Shown piece after piece: positions 17,147 through 25,647 of a stretch of 64,000 bases of DNA. Below the pieces are notes generated by a model, which saw only the letters and a list, made by a program, of their open reading frames with translations, was not told where the DNA came from and ran no database searches. The translations under genes were made by a program, and so were the position numbers. This DNA is from Paenibacillus_G filicis (lineage in GTDB: Bacteria; Bacillota; Bacilli; Paenibacillales; NBRC-103111): assembly GCF_038070315.1 (NCBI RefSeq), contig NZ_JBBPCC010000020.1, positions 62,001 through 126,000 of the forward strand. The letters are read 5' to 3'. Position 1 is the first letter of the stretch. Each line of letters starts with the position of its first letter.

Positions 17147-17548
17147 ATGGAATACTCAACTTTCGGAAGACACGTAGCTGTAGACGCATGGGGAGTTGAT
17201 TTTGAGCTTCTCAACAGTGCAGAATGGCTACAGGCGCAAATGGTAGAAGCAGCTGAAGCATGTGGTGCAACTGTGATGTCGGTACAGTCCAAGCAATTTG
17301 AACCCCAAGGAGCAACGGTTCTCGTCTTGCTCTCGGAAAGTCATCTCTCCATTCATACGTATCCTGAGAGAGGATTCGCAGCACTAGATTGTTATACTTG
17401 CGGCGAGACGGTTGATCCCGGACTTGCGATCGAGTACATGCTGTCCGTGCTGAAGCCTGACACGGTACATGCGAAGAAAATTGTTCGTGGCATTGGCGAA
17501 TTGCAAGTTGAAACACCGGTCATGCAGCAAGCTGAATGGATGAAGTAA
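17147..17548 (+). CDS. speD: S-adenosylmethionine decarboxylase proenzyme
   Basis: 133 residues, the small bacterial (SpeH/class 1B) type. The proenzyme cleaves itself before Ser65 in 'SESHLSIH', which becomes the catalytic pyruvoyl group; His70 and Cys85 ('CYTCGETVDPG') are the other active-site residues. The product, decarboxylated SAM, donates aminopropyl groups for spermidine synthesis. No spermidine synthase gene is nearby. ATG 17147 has GGAAGGGGGAACC upstream. In B. subtilis this gene is elsewhere. Confidence 0.96.
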   Translation: MEYSTFGRHVAVDAWGVDFELLNSAEWLQAQMVEAAEACGATVMSVQSKQFEPQGATVLVLLSESHLSIHTYPERGFAALDCYTCGETVDPGLAIEYMLSVLKPDTVHAKKIVRGIGELQVETPVMQQAEWMK

Positions 17549-17568
17549 TCAGACACTCACATATGGTA

Positions 17569-17598
17569 GCCTCGGAGGTCACTCCGGGGTTATTTCTT
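17569..17598 (+). terminator. Terminator after speD
   Basis: CCTCGGAG pairs with CTCCGGGG (G-U allowed) and is followed by TTATTTCTTT. Confidence 0.7.
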
Positions 17599-17615
17599 TG
17601 CATGCAGTTCGGAAG

Positions 17616-17655
17616 CATGACTCTAAACATTGAATCATGACTCTAAACATTGAAT
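17616..17655. repeat. Perfect 20-bp tandem repeat, two copies
   Basis: The 20-base unit beginning CATGACTCTA and ending AACATTGAAT occurs twice with no gap, between the speD terminator and the hemA promoter. Confidence 0.9.
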
Positions 17656-17777
17656 TGAGAGCTTTAGAGAGGTATACGACGGGCATTTTCAGAGGAAACT
17701 AAAAATGGCAGGACCGACCTTTGTGCGGAACGTTAAAAAAGTTTTCATAAATATTGTCGAAGAACCGCACAGGGCTA

Positions 17778-17786
17778 TGATATAAT
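17778..17786 (+). promoter_or_regulatory. Extended -10 promoter of hemA
   Basis: TGA followed by TATAAT, with no good -35, 29 bases before the hemA start. The spacing implies a very short leader. Confidence 0.6.
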
Positions 17787-17814
17787 GAAGCTTGAATTTA
17801 TGAGGAGGGGGCAG

Positions 17815-19221
17815 GTGAACCAGATGCATATCGTCGTGGCGGGCTTAAATTATCGGAAGGCACCCGTTTCTATTCGCGAAAAATTCACATTCGCCGAACA
17901 TGATTTGCCGTTGGCGCTGCAAGAACTAAAAGCAACCAGGAGCGTGATGGAATGCGTCGTCGTGGGCACCTGTAACCGGACGGAATTGTATGTTGCGGTC
18001 GATACGCAGCATCTGTGCGGCCATCACCTCAGAACCTTTATCGAGAAATGGTTCAATGTGCCCAAGGAGCAATTTAACCAATATCTATACATCTATGAGA
18101 ATGAGCAGGCGATTGAGCATCTGCTGCGTGTGACGAGCGGTTTGGACTCGATGGTGATCGGCGAAACTCAGATTCTCGGCCAGATGCGGGATGCATTCCT
18201 GCTGGCGCAGCAGCTCAAAACAACGGGTGTGCTGTTCAATACGCTGTTCAAGCAAGCGATCACGATGGCCAAGCGGGCGCATTTCGAGACGGGGATTGGC
18301 GAGAATCCGGTTTCGGTCAGCTATGCGGCGGTAGAGCTGGGCAAGCGGATCTTCGGCAGCTACGAGAACAAGAAGGTGCTGATTATCGGGGCGGGCAAGA
18401 TGAGCGAGCTTACGGTCAAGCATCTCCGCAGCAGCGGTGCCAGCAAGGTGATCGTCGTTAACCGCACCTTAAGCCGTGCCCAAGAGCTGGCAGAACGTTT
18501 CGGAGGCGTGGCAAGTACGATGGACAAGCTGTCGCTCCACCTGGAGGAAGCTGACATTGTCATCAGCTCGACCGGATCGGCGGGTTATGTGCTGACCGCC
18601 GAGCAAGTATCCTGTATTCTGCAGCGGCGTAGGTCCCGGCCGCTGTTCATGATGGATATTGCCGTTCCGCGGGACCTGGATCCTCGTCTCGGCGACATGC
18701 CGAACGTATTTCTGTACGATATCGACAATTTGCAATCGTTGGTGAATGCCCATATGGAAGAGCGACATAAAGCGGCTGTCCAGATTGAGGAAATGATCAA
18801 AACCGAGCTGGCAGCTTTCGAGCAATGGTCCAGAACGCTAGGTATCAGCCCTGTCATCCAGGCGCTGCAGTCCAAGGCATCCGTGATTCATGAGGAGACC
18901 ATGGACAGCCTTATGAAGAAGCTGCCTGAGCTGGATGAGCGCGAGCTCAAAGTCATCAGCAAATTAACGAAAAGCATCGTCAATCAGATGCTGCGCGATC
19001 CGATCGTCCGCATCAAAGAAATGGCCGCTGAGCGTCACGGAGACGAGGCGCTGGAGATGTTCACGAAAATCTTTGCTCTCGAGGAGCAATTGGATGGGCA
19101 GAAACAGGCGGAGCAAGAACTGCGGCAGCGGGAAGCGGAGGCTGCGCAAGAGCGCGCCAAAGAGGATTTGCTTGCGAAAGTGCGAGTATCCGTGCCCGGC
19201 GACATGCTGGCTAAGGCCTGA
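17815..19221 (+). CDS. hemA: Glutamyl-tRNA reductase
   Basis: Catalyses the first committed step of the C5 heme pathway, reducing Glu-tRNA to glutamate-1-semialdehyde with NADPH. The N-terminal catalytic domain has the nucleophile Cys in 'VGTCNRTELY'. The 'GLDSMVIGETQILGQ' signature and the NADPH domain 'VLIIGAGKMSEL' follow, with a C-terminal dimerisation helix. GTG 17815 was chosen because AGGAGG ends six bases before it; the family-typical Met at 17824 is the alternative. It gives 468 residues, with a glutamate/alanine-rich tail. It heads the locus, with hemX 17 bases downstream. Confidence 0.97.
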   Translation: MNQMHIVVAGLNYRKAPVSIREKFTFAEHDLPLALQELKATRSVMECVVVGTCNRTELYVAVDTQHLCGHHLRTFIEKWFNVPKEQFNQYLYIYENEQAIEHLLRVTSGLDSMVIGETQILGQMRDAFLLAQQLKTTGVLFNTLFKQAITMAKRAHFETGIGENPVSVSYAAVELGKRIFGSYENKKVLIIGAGKMSELTVKHLRSSGASKVIVVNRTLSRAQELAERFGGVASTMDKLSLHLEEADIVISSTGSAGYVLTAEQVSCILQRRRSRPLFMMDIAVPRDLDPRLGDMPNVFLYDIDNLQSLVNAHMEERHKAAVQIEEMIKTELAAFEQWSRTLGISPVIQALQSKASVIHEETMDSLMKKLPELDERELKVISKLTKSIVNQMLRDPIVRIKEMAAERHGDEALEMFTKIFALEEQLDGQKQAEQELRQREAEAAQERAKEDLLAKVRVSVPGDMLAKA

Positions 19222-19238
19222 TCCGGAAAGGATAGACC

Positions 19239-20063
19239 ATGGTCACCCAAACCTGGTTTTACGATGCAATACTTTATATGTATGCCCTGAGCCTCCTGTT
19301 TTACTTCGCGGATTTCAGCAATCCGAACCGAAGCGCCAAACGGATGGGGACAGGGTTGCTTCTTTTTGTATGGGTTTTGCAGACAGGCTATCTGATCTCC
19401 AGCCTGGCGGCCCATGCCAGCTTATCCGCGTTCTCGATGTTTGAGACGCTGTTTATATTCGCGTGGCTGCTTGTGACCGTGTCACTGGCGATCAGCCGGT
19501 TTTTCCGGATCGAGCTGTTTGTGTTTTTCGTGAACGTACTGGGGTTTGCGGTACTGGCACTCAATATGTTCTCCAAGCCGGGCTTGTCGCCTGCGCTGTC
19601 TCACTGGAATATTAAGGACGAGCTATTGTTCATCCATATCTCGCTGGCGGTGGCCGGGTATGCGGCTTTCGTCGTATCGGCCGTTTTCTCGGGCATGTAT
19701 CTGTTCCTGCACCGCAGGCTGAAGGAGAAAAAGTGGTCGCAGCGGATGCAGCGTCTGCCAAGTCTGGAGCGGATGGATCATTTTGCATTCGTATCGGTAC
19801 TCATCGGCGCTCCGCTCATGCTGATGACGATCTCGCTGGGCATTGTCTGGATCTCCATCCAAGGGGACTACGCGCTGTTTCTGGATCCGAAGGTGTTGAA
19901 TTCATGGTTTGTGCTGCTGGCTTACGTGTTTTATTTGTTCCAGCGGATGCTGTTGAAGTCGCCGGGCAACCGGCTGGCGTTGTGGAATTTGGGGGCCTTC
20001 GTGATTATGCTGGCTAACTTTGTATTAACCAACTACTACTCGACCTTCCATCAGTGGTCGTAG
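19239..20063 (+). CDS. hemX: HemX, CcsA-like integral membrane protein
   Basis: 274 residues with about eight membrane segments (for example residues 7-26, 64-84, 92-112, 130-155 and 188-210). It belongs to the cytochrome c assembly (CcsA/ResC-like) superfamily; the conserved His in 'LLFIHISLAVAGY' is typical. In B. subtilis HemX lowers the amount of HemA protein, acting as a post-translational brake on heme synthesis. Its place directly after hemA is the same here. Confidence 0.93.
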   Translation: MVTQTWFYDAILYMYALSLLFYFADFSNPNRSAKRMGTGLLLFVWVLQTGYLISSLAAHASLSAFSMFETLFIFAWLLVTVSLAISRFFRIELFVFFVNVLGFAVLALNMFSKPGLSPALSHWNIKDELLFIHISLAVAGYAAFVVSAVFSGMYLFLHRRLKEKKWSQRMQRLPSLERMDHFAFVSVLIGAPLMLMTISLGIVWISIQGDYALFLDPKVLNSWFVLLAYVFYLFQRMLLKSPGNRLALWNLGAFVIMLANFVLTNYYSTFHQWS

Positions 20064-20081
20064 GGAAAGCAGGCCTCAGAG

Positions 20082-20795
20082 ATGACGTTATACTATCCGG
20101 TCATGCTGCGGCTGGAAGGGAAGCTCTGCTGTGTGGTCGGCGGTGGCAGAGTAGCCGAGCGTAAAGCAGCCGGGCTGCTCAGGGCCGGTGCTGATGTAAC
20201 CGTGATCAGTCCCCAGGTTACAGCGGAGCTGAGGCGGCTGGCTGGAGAAGGGCTGCTGCAATGGATAGACAGCCCCTTTGAGCGCGGGATGGCGGAGGCA
20301 GGAAAGGCGTCGCTGCTCTTCGCAGCAACCGATGACCCGGCTGTCAACGCTGCCGTTCGCGAGGAAGGTATCGCTCTCGGCATCTGGGTGAACGGAGCGG
20401 ACGAGGCCGAGCATGGTGACTTCATGCTGCCTGCGGTGCTGAGGCAGGGTTTGCTGACCGTCGCCGTGTCCACGGCAGGCGCAAGCCCCGGGATGGCGCA
20501 GCTTGTCCGCGATGAGATTAGTGACTGGCTCGGCGATGGATATGACGCTTACCTGGAGGTACTGCTGGAGCTGAGGCTGGCCGTTCAGCAGCTCGTATCC
20601 GACTCCCGGGAACGCCAGTCGATGTTCCGCGGCATGCTGCAGTGGAATCTCAGGCCGCATATGAAGGATGGAGAGCGCTTGCCCGGGCCACTGTTCGAAG
20701 AGCTGATGAAGCGTCTGCATGGCGAACCTACAGCGGATGGGATTCGAAGGATCGGGACATGGCTCGAAGAATTGGGAAAGCACGACTATACATAA
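20082..20795 (+). CDS. sirC: Precorrin-2 dehydrogenase (siroheme branch)
   Basis: 237 residues, similar to the N-terminal half of CysG and to B. subtilis YlnF. The Rossmann motif 'CCVVGGGRVAERKAAGLL' is near the N terminus, and 'AVSTAGASPGMAQLVRDE' is the conserved dimerisation/active-site signature. It oxidises precorrin-2 to sirohydrochlorin with NAD. It lacks a methyltransferase domain, which is supplied by the CobA-HemD fusion two genes on. A ferrochelatase step for siroheme (SirB) is not seen here. The 3' end is 20 bases before hemC. Confidence 0.93.
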   Translation: MTLYYPVMLRLEGKLCCVVGGGRVAERKAAGLLRAGADVTVISPQVTAELRRLAGEGLLQWIDSPFERGMAEAGKASLLFAATDDPAVNAAVREEGIALGIWVNGADEAEHGDFMLPAVLRQGLLTVAVSTAGASPGMAQLVRDEISDWLGDGYDAYLEVLLELRLAVQQLVSDSRERQSMFRGMLQWNLRPHMKDGERLPGPLFEELMKRLHGEPTADGIRRIGTWLEELGKHDYT

Positions 20796-20815
20796 AAACG
20801 GGGGGGCAATCATCG

Positions 20816-21763
20816 ATGCGGAAGATCGTAATAGCAACGAGACAAAGCACGCTGGCGTTAACGCAGGCTGAGCAGGTGATGGAGCATCTGCGGAAGCTGT
20901 GCGCCGAGCATGCCATAGAAGCGGAATTCGAGATCAAGAAAATCGTGACAAGGGGCGACCGGATTCTCGACGTGACCTTGTCCAAAGTAGGCGGCAAAGG
21001 ACTGTTTGTGAAGGAAATCGAGCAGGCGCTGCTGGATGGCGAGGCGGACATCGCTGTACACTGCTTGAAGGATATGCCCTTTGAGCTGCCGGAAGGGCTG
21101 GTGCTCGGAGCCATACCCGAGCGCGAGGACCCGCGCGATTGTCTGATTATGCGGGACGGCTACGGACTGGACGACCTGCCTCAGGGCGCAAAGGTAGGCA
21201 CCAGCAGCCTGCGCAGATCGAGCCAGCTCCAGCATGCGCGTCCCGATCTGCAGATCGAGCCGGTGCGCGGGAATATCGATTCCAGGCTGCGCAAGCTGGA
21301 GACGGAAGGCTTCGATGCGATCGTGCTGGCGGTAGCCGGGCTGAACCGCTTGGGCCTGCAGGACCACATCTCCGCCTACCTGGAGCCGGAGCTTTCCCTG
21401 CCGGCCGTGGGCCAAGGAACGCTTTGCATGGAGTGCCGCAGCGACGACGAGTTCGTGCTGAATCTGCTCGCCAAGTACAGCCATGAGGAAACGGCAATCG
21501 TCTCCGAGGCTGAGCGCACTTTCCTTGGCAAGCTGAACGGCGGCTGTCAGGTGCCGATCGGCGCTTATGCGAAGCTGACAGGGGAGCTGGACGGACAACG
21601 GCGTCCGCGTATCGAATTGACCGGCATGGTCGGCTCGCCGGATGGCAAGCAGATTTTGAAGGACACCGTCACCGGCTATGACCCGGAATTGCTTGGAACG
21701 AGTCTGGCTGAGATCTTGATCGGCCGGGGAGCGGCCGAGCTGCTGGATGCTGCCCGGGAGTAG
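20816..21763 (+). CDS. hemC: Hydroxymethylbilane synthase (porphobilinogen deaminase)
   Basis: 315 residues. Polymerises four porphobilinogens into hydroxymethylbilane on a covalent dipyrromethane cofactor, which is attached to the Cys in 'LNGGCQVPIGAYA'. 'ATRQSTLALTQAEQV' at the N terminus and 'GTSSLRRSSQL' are family signatures. ATG 20816 follows GGGGGG; the reading frame extends upstream into sirC, but that part is not a start. It is the third enzyme step of the heme operon. Confidence 0.96.
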   Translation: MRKIVIATRQSTLALTQAEQVMEHLRKLCAEHAIEAEFEIKKIVTRGDRILDVTLSKVGGKGLFVKEIEQALLDGEADIAVHCLKDMPFELPEGLVLGAIPEREDPRDCLIMRDGYGLDDLPQGAKVGTSSLRRSSQLQHARPDLQIEPVRGNIDSRLRKLETEGFDAIVLAVAGLNRLGLQDHISAYLEPELSLPAVGQGTLCMECRSDDEFVLNLLAKYSHEETAIVSEAERTFLGKLNGGCQVPIGAYAKLTGELDGQRRPRIELTGMVGSPDGKQILKDTVTGYDPELLGTSLAEILIGRGAAELLDAARE

Positions 21764-21814
21764 CGGCGGCATATCAGAGAGAGAGATAATCAGGGTGAGG
21801 GGAGAAAGCGTCTC

Positions 21815-23356
21815 ATGAGCAACGTAACCGTTTATTTGGTAGGAGCGGGTCCCGGCGACCCGAAGCTCATCACGCTGCGCGGACTGGAGGCGATCCAGCG
21901 GGCCGATGTTGTTGTCTATGACCGGCTTGCCAATCCGAGATTGCTCCGGCACATGAAACGGGGAGCGGAGAAAATTTTCGTCGGCAAGCTGCCGGACAAG
22001 CATATGATGAAGCAGGGAGAGATCAATCAGCTGCTGGTGGACCTCGCGCTTCAAGGCAAGACCGTGACGAGGCTGAAGGGCGGCGATCCGAGCGTGTTCG
22101 GACGTGTTGGGGAAGAAGCGGAGCTTCTCGCTGAGCACGGCATTCCCTATGAGATCGTACCGGGTATCACCTCTGCGATCGCTGTACCGGCCTATGCGGG
22201 CATTCCGGTGACCCATCGCGATTTCACGTCCTCTTTCTCGATCGTGACTGGACATGAATATAAGAACAAGACGTATTCCAGCGTTAACTGGCCCAATGTT
22301 GCGCAAGCGTCCGGAACGCTGATCTTCCTGATGGGCGTAGCCAACCTGGAGACGATCTGTGCGCAGCTGATGCAGGGCGGCAAATCCCCGGAGACCCCGG
22401 TAGCCCTGATCCGCTGGGGAACGTGGATGGAGCAGGAAACGCTGATCGGCACCTTGGCCGATATCGCGGAGAAGGTCCGGGCGGCCGGATTCCAGTCGCC
22501 TGCCGTCACGATCGTCGGCGAGGTCGTGAGGCTCCGCGATAAGCTGGCCTGGTTCGAGAAGAAGCCGCTGTTCGGGCGGCGTATTCTCGTAACACGGGCG
22601 CGCAGTCAGGCGAGCGAGCTGGTCAGCCAGATCGAGGAGCGGGGCGGCGAGGCGGTGGAGTTTCCGGTGATCCGTACGCAGCCGCCGAGCCGGCTGGAAG
22701 CGCGGGAGCTTCGCGACCAAGCGCTGGGGAGCCTTGGCACGTTCGACTGGGTCATCTTCACAAGTGTGAACGGGGTGGAGGCCTTCTTTGACCGCTTGAA
22801 GGAGCTGCGTCTGGATATCCGCTCCATGGCCGGTGCACGGTTGGTTGCTGTCGGACCTAAGACAGCGGCGGCTTTAGAAGAGAGAGGGCTGCTCGTCGAA
22901 GCCATCCCGCCGGTGTTCCAAGGCGATGCGCTGCTGGAGACGCTCGTTCCCCGCTTGAAGCAGGGAGAACGCGTGCTGCTCGCGACGGCGGATATCGCCC
23001 GTACGGCGATGCCCGAGAAGCTTCGGGAGCTGGGGATGGACGTCGTCAAAATCGATATTTACGAAAATGTGCTGGAGACGGAAGGCGGCGACGAGGTCGT
23101 CGGGCTGCTGCAGCAAGGCATGATTCATATCGTTACCTTTACGAGCTCATCGACGGTTACGAATCTCATTCAGGCGCTAAAGCGTCTTGAGGTGGAGGAG
23201 CCGCTGGAGCTGCTGAAGGGCTGCAAGATCGCCTGTATCGGGCCGCTCACGGCCCAAACGGCGGAGAAGCTGGGGCTGAAGGTCGATTATGTGGCGGACG
23301 AAGCTACAGTCGATTCCCTGGTCCACAGCATACTGGAGCCGTCCAATCCCGATTAA
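21815..23356 (+). CDS. cobA-hemD: Fused uroporphyrinogen-III C-methyltransferase / uroporphyrinogen-III synthase
   Basis: 513 residues with two domains. Residues 1-245 are a CobA/SUMT methyltransferase: 'VYLVGAGPGDPKLITL', 'RLKGGDPSVFGR' and 'PAVTIVGEVV'. Residues about 255-510 are a HemD synthase: 'ILVTRARSQASEL', 'IFTSVNGVEAFF', 'FTSSSTVTNL'. HemD makes the heme/siroheme branch-point uroporphyrinogen III and CobA methylates it to precorrin-2. In B. subtilis these are separate genes; the fusion is common in other Firmicutes. With sirC in the same operon, siroheme precursors are made together with heme. Confidence 0.95.
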   Translation: MSNVTVYLVGAGPGDPKLITLRGLEAIQRADVVVYDRLANPRLLRHMKRGAEKIFVGKLPDKHMMKQGEINQLLVDLALQGKTVTRLKGGDPSVFGRVGEEAELLAEHGIPYEIVPGITSAIAVPAYAGIPVTHRDFTSSFSIVTGHEYKNKTYSSVNWPNVAQASGTLIFLMGVANLETICAQLMQGGKSPETPVALIRWGTWMEQETLIGTLADIAEKVRAAGFQSPAVTIVGEVVRLRDKLAWFEKKPLFGRRILVTRARSQASELVSQIEERGGEAVEFPVIRTQPPSRLEARELRDQALGSLGTFDWVIFTSVNGVEAFFDRLKELRLDIRSMAGARLVAVGPKTAAALEERGLLVEAIPPVFQGDALLETLVPRLKQGERVLLATADIARTAMPEKLRELGMDVVKIDIYENVLETEGGDEVVGLLQQGMIHIVTFTSSSTVTNLIQALKRLEVEEPLELLKGCKIACIGPLTAQTAEKLGLKVDYVADEATVDSLVHSILEPSNPD

Positions 23357-23393
23357 TCTGTGCCGTCCGAGAACGGCAAGGAGGAGATTTACC

Positions 23394-24389
23394 ATGAGTA
23401 GTTTTCCGATCATCCGAAACCGCCGGCTGCGTTCCTCGGCCGCTTTGCGCAATCTGGTGCGCGAGAACGCCGTGACGGTGAATGACTTGATCTACCCGAT
23501 CTTCGTGACACATGGCACGAACGTGAAGGATGAAATTTCTTCGATGCCGGGCGTGTATCATTTCTCCCTGGACCGGCTTGAAGAGGAAATCCGCGAGATC
23601 GTGGCGCTGGGCATTCAGGCGGTGCTGCTGTTCGGCGTGCCGCACGACAAGGATGCACACGGCAGCTCGGCCTATGACCCTAACGGTATCGTGCAGCAGG
23701 CGACAAGGCTGATCAAGACTTGGGCGCCGCAGCTGCTGATCGTGGCCGATACCTGCCTGTGTCAATTCACGGATCACGGCCATTGCGGCGTGATCCATGT
23801 GGATGAGGCTAAGGGGAAAGCGGATGTGAAGAATGATCCTTCGCTGGAGCTGCTGACCCGGGCGGCCGTCTCCCAGGCGGAGGCCGGAGCGGATATTATC
23901 GCGCCTTCCAATATGATGGACGGCTTCGTCCATGCGATCCGTCAAGGCCTGGATGCAGCAGGGTATGAGGATGTACCGATCATGTCGTATTCGGTCAAGT
24001 ACGCGTCCTCATTCTACGGGCCGTTCCGTGACGCCGCGCATTCGACGCCGCAATTCGGCGACCGCAAGACGTACCAGATGGACCCGGCCAATGCGAGAGA
24101 AGCGCTGCGCGAGGCGGAGAGCGATATCGCCGAGGGCGCCGACTTCCTGATGGTAAAGCCTGCGCTCGCTTATATGGATGTGCTGCGCATGCTGCGCGAC
24201 CGCTATCAGCTGCCGCTGGTCGCCTATAACGTAAGCGCGGAGTATTCCATGGTCAAGGCCGCCGCAGCTCAGGGCTGGATCGACGAGCGGGCTGTCGTGC
24301 TGGAGACGATGGTCGGCTTCAAGCGCGCCGGCGCGGATCTCATCATTACGTATTTTGCCAAGGATATCGTTCGCTGGCTGCAAGCTTAG
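23394..24389 (+). CDS. hemB: Delta-aminolevulinic acid dehydratase (porphobilinogen synthase)
   Basis: 331 residues, the usual length. Condenses two ALA molecules to porphobilinogen. Zinc-type active site: 'CLCQFTDHGHCG' provides the cysteines. The Schiff-base lysines are in 'SVKYASSFYGPFR' and 'MVKPALAYMD'. ATG 23394 follows GGAGGAG; the frame upstream overlaps the end of cobA-hemD. It closes the first heme transcription unit, with a strong terminator after it. Confidence 0.97.
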   Translation: MSSFPIIRNRRLRSSAALRNLVRENAVTVNDLIYPIFVTHGTNVKDEISSMPGVYHFSLDRLEEEIREIVALGIQAVLLFGVPHDKDAHGSSAYDPNGIVQQATRLIKTWAPQLLIVADTCLCQFTDHGHCGVIHVDEAKGKADVKNDPSLELLTRAAVSQAEAGADIIAPSNMMDGFVHAIRQGLDAAGYEDVPIMSYSVKYASSFYGPFRDAAHSTPQFGDRKTYQMDPANAREALREAESDIAEGADFLMVKPALAYMDVLRMLRDRYQLPLVAYNVSAEYSMVKAAAAQGWIDERAVVLETMVGFKRAGADLIITYFAKDIVRWLQA

Positions 24390-24408
24390 CCAGGTATCCC
24401 GGCTGCTC

Positions 24409-24446
24409 AACGTCCTGTTTCCTCTCGGGGAGCCAGGACGTTTTTT
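24409..24446 (+). terminator. Terminator after hemB
   Basis: AACGTCCTG pairs with CAGGACGTT (9 bp), followed by a run of six T residues. Confidence 0.85.
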
Positions 24447-24500
24447 GCAGCCAGGCCGGGCAATGTCAAACTTTTGTCGGAAAACGAACCCGGTCATGCG

Positions 24501-24529
24501 TTGTTACCCGTTTCCAAATAGGGCATAAT
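24501..24529 (+). promoter_or_regulatory. sigma-A promoter of hemE-hemH-hemY
   Basis: TTGTTA (24501-24506), 17 bases, CATAAT (24524-24529), 44 bases before hemE. It separates the late heme genes from the early unit. Confidence 0.75.
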
Positions 24530-24572
24530 GGTAGGTATAGGCTTGGAAGTTTGCGGAAAAGAGGATGCATCC

Positions 24573-25646
24573 ATGAGTTATAACGATTTATTTATACGTG
24601 CTTGTAAAAGTGAGCCCGTCGACCAGCTGCCGGTTTGGTACATGCGTCAGGCGGGAAGATACGATCCGGATTACCGGAAGATCAAGGAAAAATACAGCCT
24701 GCTGGAAATTTGCAAGCAGCCGGAGCTGGCAGCTGAAGTCACGCTGATGCCAGTGAAGAAGTTGGGTGTTGATGCGGCGATTCTATATTCCGATATTATG
24801 AATCCGGTTGCTTCGCTAGGCATTGACTTCGATATTGTGAAGAATATCGGGCCGGTCATCGACAACCCGATCCGGACGGCGGCTGACGTGGAGAGACTAC
24901 GTCCGATCCAGGTGGAGGCCGATCTGCCTCACATCCTGCGTACCATCGAGCTGCTGGTAGCCGATCTCGAGGTACCGCTCATTACCTTTGCAGGCGCTCC
25001 GTTCACGATCGCGAGCTATCTGATCGAAGGCAGGCCATCGAAGAGCTATATCCGGACCAAGTCGCTGATGTACGGTGATCCGAAGGTGTGGTTCCAGCTT
25101 ATGGACAAGCTTGGAGACATGGTGATTACGTACCTGAAGGCCCACGTCGCCTCGGGCGCGAAAGCGTTCCAGGTATTCGACAGCTGGGTGGGTGCGCTCT
25201 CTCCGGCGGATTTCCGCGTATTTGTGCTGCCGACGATGCGCCGTATTTTTAGCGAGCTAAGCCATCTGGACGTGCCTAAGATTTATTTCCCGGGCGTCAG
25301 CTCTGGAGAGCTGCTGCCTGAGCTGCAGGGTCTCCAGGCGGACGTCATCGGCTTGGACTGGCGGGTGCCGATTAACGAGGGCAGACGCCGTCTGGGCGGC
25401 GGCTACGCGGTACAGGGCAACCTGGACCCTTATATACTGACGGCACCGATGTCGGTGATCCAGGAGCAGGCCAAGGCCATTATCGATGAGGGCGTGCGCC
25501 AGCCGGGCTATGTGTTTAATCTCGGCCATGGGTTGTTCCCGGAGGCTTCCCTGGAGAAGCTTAAGGAGCTAACGGACTTCGTACATGACTATTCGCGGCA
25601 GGCGCTGAAGGAGCAGGCTGCGGTCAAACAAGGGAGCGGCGCATAA
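24573..25646 (+). CDS. hemE: Uroporphyrinogen decarboxylase
   Basis: 357 residues. Removes four carboxyl groups from uroporphyrinogen III to give coproporphyrinogen III. The signatures 'PVWYMRQAGRYDPDYR' near the N terminus and 'FAGAPFTIASYLIEG' are clear, with the substrate Asp in 'ILYSDIMNP'. ATG 24573 with AAGAGGA upstream was chosen over a longer frame that would start inside the promoter. hemH begins one base after its stop, so the two are tightly coupled. Confidence 0.96.
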   Translation: MSYNDLFIRACKSEPVDQLPVWYMRQAGRYDPDYRKIKEKYSLLEICKQPELAAEVTLMPVKKLGVDAAILYSDIMNPVASLGIDFDIVKNIGPVIDNPIRTAADVERLRPIQVEADLPHILRTIELLVADLEVPLITFAGAPFTIASYLIEGRPSKSYIRTKSLMYGDPKVWFQLMDKLGDMVITYLKAHVASGAKAFQVFDSWVGALSPADFRVFVLPTMRRIFSELSHLDVPKIYFPGVSSGELLPELQGLQADVIGLDWRVPINEGRRRLGGGYAVQGNLDPYILTAPMSVIQEQAKAIIDEGVRQPGYVFNLGHGLFPEASLEKLKELTDFVHDYSRQALKEQAAVKQGSGA

Positions 25647-25647
25647 G

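Noticed and set aside
17616..17655. Tandem repeat as a CRISPR array
   Set aside because: Only two copies with no spacer between them.
20858..22720. 620-codon reverse-strand frame opposite hemC and cobA-hemD
   Set aside because: It is the mirror of GC-rich codons of two certain genes; the translation is rich in His, Arg and Gln with no family motif.
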